IMG/VR virus record: IMGVR_UViG_3300028920_000192
Span: 1-32,600 of that record
DNA: 32,600 nt
DNA from: a virus
Direction: 5' to 3' (one strand)
The translations under genes and the position numbers were made by a program. Of this stretch, positions 22,195 to 29,962 are shown piece after piece (the first letter of the stretch is position 1; each line of letters opens with the position of its first letter). Below the pieces are notes generated by a model, which saw only the letters and a program-made list of their open reading frames with translations, ran no database searches and was not told the DNA's origin.

Positions 22195-22521
22195 TCAATT
22201 TAATCCTGCCGGAATTGGATTCGAACCAATATTGACGGGATCAAAGCCCGTTGGCTTGCCATTAACCGATCCGGCAATTGTCAAATCAATTGCTTCGCAA
22301 CATCTTGGGCAAATGATCTTTCGCATTTCCTTCCCACCCTTCATCCGATACCATCCCAACGTATCACCGGGAACCCCAACATTCCCAACCACCCCATTAT
22401 CATATTGTGGATGGTAATGCACCCGTAATTCCTTTTTGATTTCTTCCCCGGCTTCCAATACAACAATAAAATAATGGCCCCGACCGCATTTCATGGTTTC
22501 AATTTTGCTTTTTATTTTCAT
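22195..22521 (-). CDS. Hypothetical protein whose 3' end runs through a tRNA gene
   Basis: This 108-residue open frame begins MKIKSKIETMKCGRGHYF (another ATG at 22524). It has strands with ELRVHYHPQYDNG and a probable zinc site (KCGRGH... and IICPRCCEAI). The last 26 or so residues (from about 83) are encoded by the tRNA-Gln gene on the same strand and are thus probably not under protein selection. A run of nine C on the plus strand (22525-22533) forms its G-rich ribosome site. The protein may have been longer or ended differently before the tRNA arrived. Confidence 0.5.
   Translation of the reverse strand: MKIKSKIETMKCGRGHYFIVVLEAGEEIKKELRVHYHPQYDNGVVGNVGVPGDTLGWYRMKGGKEMRKIICPRCCEAIDLTIAGSVNGKPTGFDPVNIGSNPIPAGLN
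22206..22276 (-). tRNA. tRNA-Gln (anticodon UUG)
   Basis: Every arm folds without mismatch: acceptor TGCCGGA with TCCGGCA (7 bp); D-stem GGTT with AGCC (one T-G wobble) and a loop containing GG; anticodon stem ACGGG with CCCGT around loop CTTTGAT; a 4-base variable loop; T-stem ATTGG with CCAAT around TTCGAAT. The loop gives anticodon TTG (UUG), reading CAA and possibly CAG. The discriminator is G. CCA is not encoded. It lies inside the phage genes, so it is phage-carried. CAA is the main Gln codon in the genes I checked, which fits a supply role. Confidence 0.9.
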
Positions 22522-22543
22522 CATCCCCCCCCCGGTTGGTATT

Positions 22544-22735
22544 TTACAAAGCATCCCTTTCGTATCGTTCCCATACCTGGCATATCTTTTCTTTCTGTTT
22601 CAACGTTATTGCCAGGTGCCGGGATCGTTTATATAGATCATTCACGAATTGGATTTCCCATTCATCCATCCGAATTTTCCCGATCTCCTGGGCATCAATC
22701 AATTTCTTTAAACGATTTTGAAGGAACATTTGCAT
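22544..22735 (-). CDS. Small hypothetical helical protein
   Basis: This 63-residue protein starts at an ATG (22735) with AAAGGGG 8 bases before it. It is nearly all helix: FLQNRLKKLIDAQEIGKIRM, then WEIQFVNDLYKRSRHL and TLKQKEKICQVWERYERD. Small proteins with this 'Q.FV.dLy.R' pattern are common beside phage SSB and recombination genes, but the role is not known to me. It overlaps no other gene and directly follows SSB. Confidence 0.55.
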   Translation of the reverse strand: MQMFLQNRLKKLIDAQEIGKIRMDEWEIQFVNDLYKRSRHLAITLKQKEKICQVWERYERDAL

Positions 22736-22749
22736 TCGGTTTTCCCCTT

Positions 22750-23163
22750 TCAAAAAGGCACTTCATCATCGGGTGGGGTTGCCGGTTGTTGATCCTGGGC
22801 CGGTGCCTGGCCCCCCTGGTTGCCGGTTTCGTTTTTCCATCCACCCATTTTCAACATCGAATCGGCAATGATATATACCCGGCTTCGCTTTTGTTGTGTT
22901 TCCTTATCCACCCAACGTTGTTGCTCGATATGCCCTTGGATGATTATTTGATTGCCCTTGGCACAATATTGGTTGATGATTTCACCTAGCTTTTCCCATG
23001 CCTTGCAATCGAAGAAATATGCCGGGTAATCATTCCCCTGTTTATCCTTTCCCCGATTCACGGCAACGGCAAATGTGCATATTGCTTTCCCGTTGGTTGT
23101 ATATTTCAATTCCGGATCACGTACCAATCTTCCGGTAATATGGATTTTGTTCATATCTCGCAT
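22750..23163 (-). CDS. ssb: Single-stranded DNA-binding protein
   Basis: This 137-residue protein has the bacterial SSB OB-fold: MNKIHITGRLVRDPELKYT near the start, AICTFAVAVNRG, then AYFFDCKAWEKLGEIINQYC and IQGHIEQQRWVDKETQQ. A Gly/Gln/Pro-rich linker follows, then the acidic tip DDEVPF that docks partner enzymes. It coats single strands during replication and Bet-type recombination encoded to the right. ATG 23163 fits an AAAGGGG site; the longer frame to 23199 has no such support. Confidence 0.93.
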   Translation of the reverse strand: MRDMNKIHITGRLVRDPELKYTTNGKAICTFAVAVNRGKDKQGNDYPAYFFDCKAWEKLGEIINQYCAKGNQIIIQGHIEQQRWVDKETQQKRSRVYIIADSMLKMGGWKNETGNQGGQAPAQDQQPATPPDDEVPF

Positions 23164-23164
23164 T

Positions 23165-23347
23165 TTATTTATCCCCTTTCGTTGGCATATCTTCGCCAAA
23201 TATTTTCTTGTAATCCTTTCGCAACTCGCTTAATTCTTCATCCAATTCTTTATTGATTTTATTGTTTATCGAAATCGACTTGCAGGAAATGATGATGGAT
23301 ATTGTCGATATAATCATTATCGCGATTGATACGGACGGTCTAAACAT
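23165..23347 (-). CDS. Small membrane or lipid-anchored coiled-coil protein
   Basis: This 60-residue protein has a hydrophobic start (about 4-22: PSVSIAIMIISTISIIIS) directly followed by a cysteine. That gives either a signal anchor or a lipobox (IIS-C). The rest is a charged helix (NKINKELDEELSELRKDYKKI). GGGGGAAAC precedes the ATG at 23347, which overlaps the upstream gene by 8 bp. It could act with the large membrane protein upstream. The layout is like a small outer spanin, but no proline-rich part is present. Confidence 0.5.
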   Translation of the reverse strand: MFRPSVSIAIMIISTISIIISCKSISINNKINKELDEELSELRKDYKKIFGEDMPTKGDK

Positions 23348-24596
23348 TTCGTTTCCCCCTGAAATATTTGATTGTTGCAATCACAAAAAACACTTGTGAT
23401 CCGATCCCAACGATTCCAACGCCGATCAATATTAAGATCGTGATTGCATTATCCTTTTTGTTATTCATTATTTCATTCAAGAATTGCTTGGCAACCTTTT
23501 TCCCTTCGGTTTGCATATATTCCCGAAGATTGCCTTGCTTCCAATTCCGTATATTGCCGTAAATCTTTTTGAATTCGGCTTCCTTGCCATCCAAATCCTT
23601 TTTCAATTTGGCAATTAATTCCCTGGATTCCTCAACCAACGAATCCTTTTCCTTCAAACGTCTTTCGATCTTGGCCAGTTTTTTATTCAAGGATCGGATT
23701 GCCTTATGGGTTTTCAACAATTGCAATTCTTCCTTGATCATGGCTTGTTTGTATCGGTTCCATTTGGCCACAACCGGTTTTCCGGCTTCAATATCACCGG
23801 ATTCAAATGCATCTTTCATCGTGCGGAACGTGATATAATACAGCATCGGATCATACTTGATTCCGTTGATTGTGAATTTTGTTGGGAATGTTCCCCGGCC
23901 ATCCTCGAAATGCTTTCCAAGGAATCCCATGCCCCAATGGTACATTGATATATACCACGTTTCAACACCTTTATATTTTCTTCGGTAATACCAATTTAAT
24001 ATAAAGGCAACCTTCAAAGCCGTTGTCGGTTCCTTCACCGATTCAAGGTTGCCATCGTAATCGAAAGCAACATATTCCTTGAATCGATCCGGCAACATCT
24101 TTTTATATATCACCCATGCCATCATCACGGCTTCATCCTTCAATTGCAACCATGTTCGTTCCCCATATCCACCTTCGGCATTCGGATCAAGGGCCGTTTC
24201 TATTATTCCCTTGATGATTATATCATAATATCCGGTGCCGTTTCGCATATTGGCAAACCCAAACAATTCGGATAATTCATAATTCAAACGCCAAACGGCA
24301 ACCCTTTCTTGATCACTCATTGCCCTGGGCACCGGGTATCTTTCCGATGGCTTCCGGTACGTAAAACCATACGTGTTCCATATCCGGATCATAAAATCCT
24401 GATACCGGGAATACCGTTCTTGCGTTCCGCAATCGTCAAGGGCAAACGTCTTTTGATATGTAATTGATTTTACGAAATTGGATTTATCCGTTTCGTGTTT
24501 CCGTTCCAACCGGTGAATATAATTGATCACGAATACCCCAACCAATACGATCATCCCAACACGAATCCACGGTTGATATTTTTCCGGTATATTCAA
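23340..24596 (-). CDS. Large membrane-anchored coiled-coil protein, possibly lysozyme-like
   Basis: This 418-residue protein starts at a TTG (24596) that overlaps the upstream stop as TTGA and follows GGGGGATGG. A membrane span lies near residues 12-28 and another near 383-410. The stretch between is either outside or inside the cell. The domain at about 40-280 is rich in Trp and Tyr and has IIETALDPNAEGGYG, similar in layout to the catalytic-Glu region of lytic transglycosylases, and later WYISMYHWGMGF. A long coiled coil follows (about 292-350). Cell-wall cleavage is a guess. Two spans and the position in an early-like block could also mean superinfection exclusion. Confidence 0.55.
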   Translation of the reverse strand: MNIPEKYQPWIRVGMIVLVGVFVINYIHRLERKHETDKSNFVKSITYQKTFALDDCGTQERYSRYQDFMIRIWNTYGFTYRKPSERYPVPRAMSDQERVAVWRLNYELSELFGFANMRNGTGYYDIIIKGIIETALDPNAEGGYGERTWLQLKDEAVMMAWVIYKKMLPDRFKEYVAFDYDGNLESVKEPTTALKVAFILNWYYRRKYKGVETWYISMYHWGMGFLGKHFEDGRGTFPTKFTINGIKYDPMLYYITFRTMKDAFESGDIEAGKPVVAKWNRYKQAMIKEELQLLKTHKAIRSLNKKLAKIERRLKEKDSLVEESRELIAKLKKDLDGKEAEFKKIYGNIRNWKQGNLREYMQTEGKKVAKQFLNEIMNNKKDNAITILILIGVGIVGIGSQVFFVIATIKYFRGKRNV

Positions 24597-24886
24597 TCCA
24601 TCCCCCAATCGGCTTCGGTTGCCCATCGTAAAGGGCCGTTGCAATAATGGCAAGTATTATTTCCCGGTGGATTGAATCTTCCTTCACGATCACAATACTT
24701 TAATCGCCTGGGCCGGTTCGTGTTGATCGTTGGCCGGTGCTTCATTATTTCTTCATCCATCTTTCGCCGTTGGCATTCGGCCTGAAATAATACCCCATAT
24801 ATCAATCCAACATACACGATGGCAAGGATGATCCCCGTTGCCCAATCAAGGAATTTCTTAAAACCCTTCCCGAAAATTATTTGCAT
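24593..24886 (-). CDS. Small membrane protein with zinc ribbon
   Basis: This 97-residue protein has a membrane span at about 16-36 (TGIILAIVYVGLIYGVLFQ), then a basic linker, then a ribbon-like pair: YCDREGRFNPPGNNTCHYC. The start follows a seven-G run and overlaps the previous gene by 29 bp. It ends TTGA-coupled to the large membrane protein, so the two may work together at the membrane. The function is unknown. Confidence 0.5.
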   Translation of the reverse strand: MQIIFGKGFKKFLDWATGIILAIVYVGLIYGVLFQAECQRRKMDEEIMKHRPTINTNRPRRLKYCDREGRFNPPGNNTCHYCNGPLRWATEADWGMD

Positions 24887-25241
24887 ACGGCCCCCCCAAT
24901 TTTACGGTTTTACCATTCACGAAATCGGCAAATGGTTTGTGCCTTTCCAAAAACCGTTGCATCCGTAATGCCTTGTATGGTGCAATATTTCCGAATGATG
25001 GATATTGCTTGTGCATCCCCCCTTCCACCGGCAACCTTGACAGCATCGAATCAACCACCAACGGAAAGCAATGCCGATTTGTCTTTGTGTTGGAAAGCCG
25101 ATGATGGCTTTCGTTTGCCCTGGCCATTTTCTTTTTCTTCACCCATGTAATCGGGCAAACGATCCCGGTGCAATTGGGAACGTATAATGATTTTCGATTC
25201 ACCTGGTATTCCCAAACACGTTCCTTTTCACGTTGATTCAT
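24858..25241 (-). CDS. Hypothetical basic protein with possible internal start
   Basis: This 127-residue protein is basic, with Cys pairs early (PNCTGIVCPITW) and NTKTNRHCFP. The ATG at 25241 overlaps the upstream stop as ATGA. A second ATG at 25016 (MHKQYPSFGN) has GGAAGGGGGG just before it and could give a 52-residue C-terminal product. No family is recognised. The C-terminal part (YKALRMQRFLERHKPFADF) is helical. Confidence 0.5.
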   Translation of the reverse strand: MNQREKERVWEYQVNRKSLYVPNCTGIVCPITWVKKKKMARANESHHRLSNTKTNRHCFPLVVDSMLSRLPVEGGMHKQYPSFGNIAPYKALRMQRFLERHKPFADFVNGKTVKLGGPYANNFREGF

Positions 25242-25459
25242 TTATTTAATTCCTTACCGATCCTTTCGATCTCGTTTGCAACGTTCCGAAGAAACATCCA
25301 ATCATCCAAATCATAATTCGATCTATTTTTTAAAGTATAATCACAATCGTGGAAATGCCAATTGCTTCCATCAAACACGAAACGAATATTTGCTAGACTA
25401 TATGATTTTTCATAATTTTTACGAATTGTAAAAATCCGTTCCGTTTCTTCGGCTTGCAT
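25238..25459 (-). CDS. Small hypothetical protein
   Basis: This 73-residue protein starts at ATG 25459 after AAGGGGGATGAT. It contains KNYEKSYSLANIRFVFDGSN and WHFHDCDYTL, then DLDDWMFLRNVANEIERIGK. The order strand, strand, helix suggests a small folded domain. Not recognised. It follows the resolvase-like gene and ends ATGA-coupled to the next gene. Confidence 0.5.
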   Translation of the reverse strand: MQAEETERIFTIRKNYEKSYSLANIRFVFDGSNWHFHDCDYTLKNRSNYDLDDWMFLRNVANEIERIGKELNK

Positions 25460-25460
25460 A

Positions 25461-25928
25461 TCATCCCCCTTGCCCAAAAAAGATTTCCGATAATATCCTT
25501 TTTCTTCCAACCGGATCACCCCAAGGGATTCCCCCAAGGTATTCTTCCCCATCCGGCTTGATCGAAAGAATATGCAACACCGAAAGGAATTGATGGGTTT
25601 GATGCTTTTGTAATTGCCCAAGGATCACCAACGATTGATTCCCGGTTGATGCCCATTTCCGCAACGATTTCAATTGCCCTTCCCGTAACATTTCAATCAT
25701 TTTCACCCTGGCAAAATCCGGTTTCATTTCCGTATTCCGAATCAACCGTTTCATTTCGATCATATATCCACGGCCATCCAACCCCATGATCCGATCACAA
25801 GGATTTTGATTCCGTTCCTTCCAAGGGGAATCAGGAATTTTCCAAGGGGGGAATATATCAACCCCAAATTTTTCGGCAACGTTTTTCATTTCATCCCGAA
25901 ATTTCCGGCCGATTTCAATTTCTTTCAT
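25461..25928 (-). CDS. PD-(D/E)XK nuclease, RecU / Holliday-junction-resolvase-like
   Basis: This 155-residue protein fits the small PD-(D/E)XK nuclease layout: helix with GRKFRDEMKNVAEKFG, PCDRIMGLDGRGYMIEMK (Asp 45, then Glu 58-Met-Lys 60), and a helix with REGQLKSLRKWA. A glutamine after the ExK motif is common in RecU- and resolvase-type members. It would resolve recombination or replication junctions before packaging. It follows the helicase loader. Assignment to RecU over other members of the superfamily is tentative; the nuclease call is stronger. Confidence 0.7.
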   Translation of the reverse strand: MKEIEIGRKFRDEMKNVAEKFGVDIFPPWKIPDSPWKERNQNPCDRIMGLDGRGYMIEMKRLIRNTEMKPDFARVKMIEMLREGQLKSLRKWASTGNQSLVILGQLQKHQTHQFLSVLHILSIKPDGEEYLGGIPWGDPVGRKRILSEIFFGQGG

Positions 25929-25931
25929 CTT

Positions 25932-26702
25932 CTAGAATCCATCGGCCAATTGGAATTTCCTTCGATTCGCTGGCCTTCGCATATCGTATTCGGATTTTAC
26001 TTCGGCAATATTGGGCCCGGCCATTTCGATCATCCGGCTTGTTACGTGGCCACCAAATTCATCATTCAATTCGTGAATGTTTTTCATGGTTGTAATCAAC
26101 GTTGCTTTTTTATGATTATATCTTTCGTTGATGATCAACCGGGAATCTTTTTCATCCCATTTATCCGGAACCGTTTCACCAAAATCATCATATACCAACA
26201 AGGGAACGTTGATCAATTTGTGCATGAAATCATCCAACCCTTGCCGGGCCTTTTTCAATTTCGGAATCGTTGTGTTTAATTCATTTGATGAAATGTAATA
26301 TGTTGAATACCCCAATTGAATTGCATGGTTTTGGATATTTACAACGTGTTTCGTTTTCCCGGTTCCAACGGCACCGGCCAAAAGCATTCCACGGCCCTGC
26401 AAAATGTTTTGATTCAATTGAACCAAATATGCTTTCGTGATCCGGTGCATTTCTTCGGTTCCTGGGATTTCCACCCAATCGGAAAGGTTTTCACCGTGAA
26501 ATTTATCTGGAAAATTTGCCATTCGATACCTGGCAAGCAATTTTTCCCTTTCTTCCCAATCTTGGATGCACTTACAATCCAACACCGGAACGGTGAACGA
26601 TTCACCATCGATCCATTTGATTGTTTTTTCAACCATCGGCCGTTTGCAAATTGGGCATTTCCATACGGCCGGAATGGTTTTATTTGGCTTCGGCAAATCC
26701 AT
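25932..26702 (-). CDS. DnaC-like AAA+ helicase loader
   Basis: This protein of about 256 residues has a zinc knuckle at the N-terminus (WKCPICKRP and LDCKC), as in several DnaC-like proteins. The AAA+ core has Walker A GAVGTGKT at about 110-117, Walker B LLVYDDFGE near 168-176, a sensor with LITTMKN and an arginine (TSRMIEM). It would load the replicative helicase at the phage origin. The start is ATG 26702 (MDLPKPNK); a GTG at 26711 is also possible. It overlaps the initiator gene by 23 bp. No phage helicase gene is seen, so the host helicase is the likely partner. Confidence 0.85.
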   Translation of the reverse strand: MDLPKPNKTIPAVWKCPICKRPMVEKTIKWIDGESFTVPVLDCKCIQDWEEREKLLARYRMANFPDKFHGENLSDWVEIPGTEEMHRITKAYLVQLNQNILQGRGMLLAGAVGTGKTKHVVNIQNHAIQLGYSTYYISSNELNTTIPKLKKARQGLDDFMHKLINVPLLVYDDFGETVPDKWDEKDSRLIINERYNHKKATLITTMKNIHELNDEFGGHVTSRMIEMAGPNIAEVKSEYDMRRPANRRKFQLADGF

Positions 26703-27366
26703 AACCTTCACCGGTTCCCCCGTTTCCGATCTTCATTAAAATTTGATTCATCACCTTCGGCAATATGTTGATCCCATATCCGCACCGTTTGGCAAAATCG
26801 TTTTTGAAGAATCCATCCATGATTTTTGCCCCCTTTTCCATCCCGTATTTTTTAACGATCCCTTTCAACGTTTTCCGGCCGATCCCAAATGGATATTCGG
26901 GATCATGGCCGATTTTCTTTTTGAAGGTTTTGAAATATATCGATTCCAATTCCTTCATCCCTTCGATGATCTCTTTATCCTTCGGATCATCTGGGTTTTT
27001 CCTGGGCCGTCCACGTTTCTTTTTTATCGTACCACCGAATAAATCCCGATCAACATTCCCAAGATCGGAAAGCATCGTGTAAATAATCCGGCCGTGTTTC
27101 CCTTCCCTTGCCTTGGATATATACCCGGCTTTTTCCAATTCGGCAATCAAGGTTGAAACCCGTTGAATCCGAATCTTCAAAATTTCGGCAATCGTTTTTT
27201 GTGCCGGGAATGCTTGATCCTTATTCCTGGCATAATTGGATAAAACGAAATAAACCAATTTCGATCCCTTGGAAATTCTCCTATCGGCAAGCACCAACAT
27301 CGGTGCAATCCCATACCCGGCTTCCAATATGCCGGTATTCCGGATTAATTCCGGTTCCTTCCCCAT
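26680..27366 (-). CDS. Winged-helix replication initiator / replisome organizer
   Basis: This 228-residue protein begins MGKEPELIRNTGILEAG after AAGGGGGATGAT. Residues about 30-100 form an HTH_36-like winged helix (KGSKLVYFVLSNYARNKDQA, FPAQKTIAEILKIRIQRVS, LEKAGYISKAREGKHGRIIY). A basic AT-hook-like KKRGRPRKN at about 130 could grip AT-rich DNA. The C-terminal part is a DnaD-like helical domain (RKTLKGIVKKYGMEKGAKIMDGF). Such proteins bind phage origins and bring in the loader, here the next gene. The upstream-extended frame to 27642 overlaps another gene and lacks support. Confidence 0.77.
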   Translation of the reverse strand: MGKEPELIRNTGILEAGYGIAPMLVLADRRISKGSKLVYFVLSNYARNKDQAFPAQKTIAEILKIRIQRVSTLIAELEKAGYISKAREGKHGRIIYTMLSDLGNVDRDLFGGTIKKKRGRPRKNPDDPKDKEIIEGMKELESIYFKTFKKKIGHDPEYPFGIGRKTLKGIVKKYGMEKGAKIMDGFFKNDFAKRCGYGINILPKVMNQILMKIGNGGTGEGYGFAEAK

Positions 27367-27487
27367 ATCATCCCCCTTATATGCCCTTTTTCGTTTGTTC
27401 CTGGCCGTTCCTGGGCCTTTCAACCCGTCAATGGTACGAATGCACCATAAAACGGTGAAAAGCCCACCACGGCCAAATTTCGGCGTT

Positions 27488-27964
27488 TCACGATCCTGGT
27501 TGCTTTTCCGGTTCCCCCTTCCCTTCCTTTTCGGTTTCATCAAGGAATGCCACCATTTTATCAAGGGTTTGGGCAACGGCTTCGGCCGGAACATCCCGTA
27601 AATGTTCCACCCCCATCCGGCGCTTGAATTCCTTTTCGGCATCTTCCTTGGTTGTCACCCCATACCTTTCTTGAATGCCCTGCTTTTCAAACATCACCCA
27701 CAACATTTTCCGTTGCCCATCGGTGATCATCTTGATCGATGTTCCATCCGGTTGTTTCACCGGTGCTTTCCCTGGTTGGTGCCCGGTTAATGATGAATCA
27801 TTCGCCGGTGAAAACGTGATTGATCGGTGGGTTTCAATCAACCCTGGGATTCGATCATATATTGGTTTTTGATTTTCCAATACATCAATCGATATTCGCC
27901 AACATTTTGCCGATGAAATCCACCTGGCCGAAACAACGAAACCTTGTATTGTCAACGTTTGCAT
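27488..27964 (-). CDS. Hypothetical recombination-region protein
   Basis: This 158-residue protein has a beta-rich first half (IQGFVVSARWISSAKCWRIS) and a helical second half (KMITDGQRKMLWVMFEKQG, AEKEFKRRMGVEHLRDVPAE, then AQTLDKMVAFLDE). The second half looks like the small helical 'QRK.lw' domain seen in several phage accessory proteins, including the GemA (Mu gp16) type, though I am not sure of the link. It sits between the exonuclease and the initiator, so a role in recombination or replication is likely. Confidence 0.5.
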   Translation of the reverse strand: MQTLTIQGFVVSARWISSAKCWRISIDVLENQKPIYDRIPGLIETHRSITFSPANDSSLTGHQPGKAPVKQPDGTSIKMITDGQRKMLWVMFEKQGIQERYGVTTKEDAEKEFKRRMGVEHLRDVPAEAVAQTLDKMVAFLDETEKEGKGEPEKQPGS

Positions 27965-27967
27965 TTC

Positions 27968-28738
27968 TTATTTCCTTTTCTTCCGGTTGGCAATATTGAT
28001 TTGCTCATTCAATGTTACCAACGCCGAAAATCCCTTGAATGCCTTGATCAAATCGGCCCGGCTCATTTCATGCAATTCGTATATCCCATTTTCCTTTCCG
28101 AATCGAAGGATGATAGCACCTTCAATTGATTTTTCTTCCTGGCCCTTCCATTTCCTGGTTCGCTCCCATGCCTTTACGTATGCCGATGCCTGGAATTTGG
28201 ATTGAACGTAAATGCCGTTGCCGGTTTTGAAATCGATCAATTTCAATTTCCCATCCACGTTTCCGATCCAATCCAACCGGCCACAATAATCCAAAAGATC
28301 ATTATAAACAATCGTTTCGGATTCAAGCATTTCCAACCGGTGTTCCCCGGCCCATGAAAGAAATGCACCATAACATTTTTGTACGGCTTCGGGCCGTTCC
28401 TGGATTTGGATTTCGGTGATCTCACCCTTAAAATAATGCTCCACCACCTTATGCACTTCGGTTCCGATTGCACCGGCTTCATCCTTCACCCGTTTGGCTT
28501 CGGCTTTCGCATTCCTTAATATCTCTTTTACCTTTTCCGGCGTACAATCTTTTAATTCTTCCGTATGCTTGGCCAAATATTCAACCGTGATCCTCGATGC
28601 CCAAGGCACAAGGGCATTCGATTTGTCGATCAAATTCAAATACCCCGAAACGGATTTCTTCCGTTTGCCGTCAACACGATAAACGTGCTTTTCATCCAAT
28701 GTTACATCGAATTTCTTTTTGCCCGTATCATCCATCAT
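27968..28738 (-). CDS. RecB-like PD-(D/E)XK exonuclease
   Basis: This 256-residue protein has the phage/Cas4/RecB-like nuclease core: a G-x-x-x-H helix (GAIGTEVHKVVEHYF, His 96), then GRLDWIG (Asp 156), LIDFKTG (Asp 169, Lys 171), and a downstream Gln/Tyr helix (SKFQASAYVKAW). It should be a 5'-3' double-strand exonuclease that produces single strands for the annealing protein encoded just before it. The start overlaps the Bet stop as ATGA, typical of paired exo/bet genes. Confidence 0.88.
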   Translation of the reverse strand: MMDDTGKKKFDVTLDEKHVYRVDGKRKKSVSGYLNLIDKSNALVPWASRITVEYLAKHTEELKDCTPEKVKEILRNAKAEAKRVKDEAGAIGTEVHKVVEHYFKGEITEIQIQERPEAVQKCYGAFLSWAGEHRLEMLESETIVYNDLLDYCGRLDWIGNVDGKLKLIDFKTGNGIYVQSKFQASAYVKAWERTRKWKGQEEKSIEGAIILRFGKENGIYELHEMSRADLIKAFKGFSALVTLNEQINIANRKKRK

Positions 28739-29706
28739 TCGCTTTCCCCTTTCCCGTTTTTGGCTTTCATCATTGCTTCCAAATCGATATTCAAAAGCCC
28801 GGTTAAATCTTCAATCTGGGCTTCCTTCAATTCGGTTGCATCCTTGGCACCGTATTCCCCGCAAAAGATCGTGAATTTTTCCGGCGTGTATGTTTTGGGT
28901 GCAAGGGTTTTCAATTGCTTCCACGTTCCCCGCATGATTTGCAATTTGGTTTCACGGCTTGATTGTTGTTTCGGGGTTTCCTTTTTCTTTTCCGGTTCCT
29001 TCCCTTCCGGCCTGGCATTCAATTCATTCATATCATCATACCGGGAATCAATCACTTCCGATCCCCTGGGAACGATCACCGGCAATTCTTCATCAACGGC
29101 CAACCCATCGATTGAAAATGCCCGTTTCAATGCATTGGCTTCCGCAACCTTTTGGATCATGGCCGATGGGGTTTTCCCCCATGCCTTGTGCCCCGATCCC
29201 CTCGTGTATTCCCCATACGGTGCCCGAAAGGTTGCCGGATGGGAACGATCTTTCCGATATACTTTTGCCCAACCGAATGCCGGTGTTTTCCCATCGGCTT
29301 GATATTCAACGCCGGAATCCATCCCATCGAACATCGGATGCCGGTTGGCAATTTGCAAGAATCCATCCCTTCCGGCCATCATCATCATTTCGATCCGGCC
29401 CTTGGAATCCGTATATTTCACAAACCATATTTGCTTCAAAAACGGATTCAATCCGGTTGCCTTGCACAATTCCAGAAAGAATGATAATTCGGATTCGGTT
29501 GCCGTTTTGCATATCGTTGTTTTTAATAGGTTGGTTCTTTCTTGATCCCACTTGGCAACGGCATTCGTTTTCGGTGGAATGATCGCCGGTGGGGTGATCG
29601 GCACCGGTGCCGGTGCTTTCTTTTTCCGGCCGGGCTTCGGCCCCGGCTTTTTATTCTTTGATCCCTTCGGCCGTCCAGGTTTTCCCTTTTTCGCTTTTGT
29701 TTTCAT
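28735..29706 (-). CDS. bet: Bet/RecT single-strand annealing protein
   Basis: This 323-residue protein has a Lys/Pro/Gly-rich tail at the front with AT-hook-like GRPKGSKNKK (about 10-20). A Bet core follows: LLKTTICKTATESELSFFLE, CKATGLNPFLKQIWFVKY, then GRIEMMMMAGRDGFLQIANR and TFRAPYGEYTRG. The core anneals complementary single strands. A linker follows, then a C-terminal helix domain like those that contact SSB or exonuclease. The ATG at 29706 follows AAAGGGGATCAA; the longer frame to 29838 runs into the previous gene. Its neighbours are exonuclease and SSB, so the set is complete. Confidence 0.88.
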   Translation of the reverse strand: MKTKAKKGKPGRPKGSKNKKPGPKPGRKKKAPAPVPITPPAIIPPKTNAVAKWDQERTNLLKTTICKTATESELSFFLELCKATGLNPFLKQIWFVKYTDSKGRIEMMMMAGRDGFLQIANRHPMFDGMDSGVEYQADGKTPAFGWAKVYRKDRSHPATFRAPYGEYTRGSGHKAWGKTPSAMIQKVAEANALKRAFSIDGLAVDEELPVIVPRGSEVIDSRYDDMNELNARPEGKEPEKKKETPKQQSSRETKLQIMRGTWKQLKTLAPKTYTPEKFTIFCGEYGAKDATELKEAQIEDLTGLLNIDLEAMMKAKNGKGESE

Positions 29707-29951
29707 TTGATCCCCTTTGATTCCCTGGATCGGAAAAGGGCAATCAACCGGGCATACCACGGCATTTTCATCACGCCGATTGATTCCTTTTTCATTTCGG
29801 TTACATGGATCAAGATATTGTTGGCCAACCTGTAACATTCATCAAGCCGGGCTTTCAAGTCCACGATTTCCGATTTGATCCGTTTCGTTTTCCGTAAATT
29901 GTGATTCAACTTCATCTTCCTGGTTTTCCGTTTCCTTGGCTTTGCTTTCAC
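29703..29951 (-). CDS. Small basic helical protein
   Basis: This 82-residue protein starts at a GTG (29951) well placed after AAAGGGGG. A GTG at 29966 overlaps the previous stop but lacks a site. It is very basic at first (VKAKPRKRKTRKMKLNHNLR), then a helix (IKSEIVDLKARLDECYRLAN) and a weakly hydrophobic end (WYARLIALF). DNA binding is possible. Not recognised. It ends ATGA-coupled to the Bet gene. Confidence 0.5.
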   Translation of the reverse strand: MKAKPRKRKTRKMKLNHNLRKTKRIKSEIVDLKARLDECYRLANNILIHVTEMKKESIGVMKMPWYARLIALFRSRESKGIK

Positions 29952-29962
29952 CGTTCCCCCTT

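Noticed and set aside
22206-22276. The tRNA as a host attachment site marking a prophage end
   Set aside because: Phage genes continue on both sides in the same order and strand, and I see no integrase or repeated tRNA fragment in the window.
22525-22533. Run of nine C as a phase-variation switch
   Set aside because: It lies in the ribosome site just before the start codon, not inside a reading frame, and similar G-rich sites precede most genes.
24858-25016. A separate 52-residue gene starting at 25016 instead of the 127-residue one
   Set aside because: The upstream part looks like real protein and its start is ATGA-coupled to the previous gene, so the longer gene was kept and the internal start only noted.
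27367-27642. Longer N-terminus for the replication initiator
   Set aside because: It would overlap the previous gene for 155 bases, and the ATG at 27366 has an excellent ribosome site. The 121-base gap (27367-27487) holds only a 23-codon GTG frame I cannot support.
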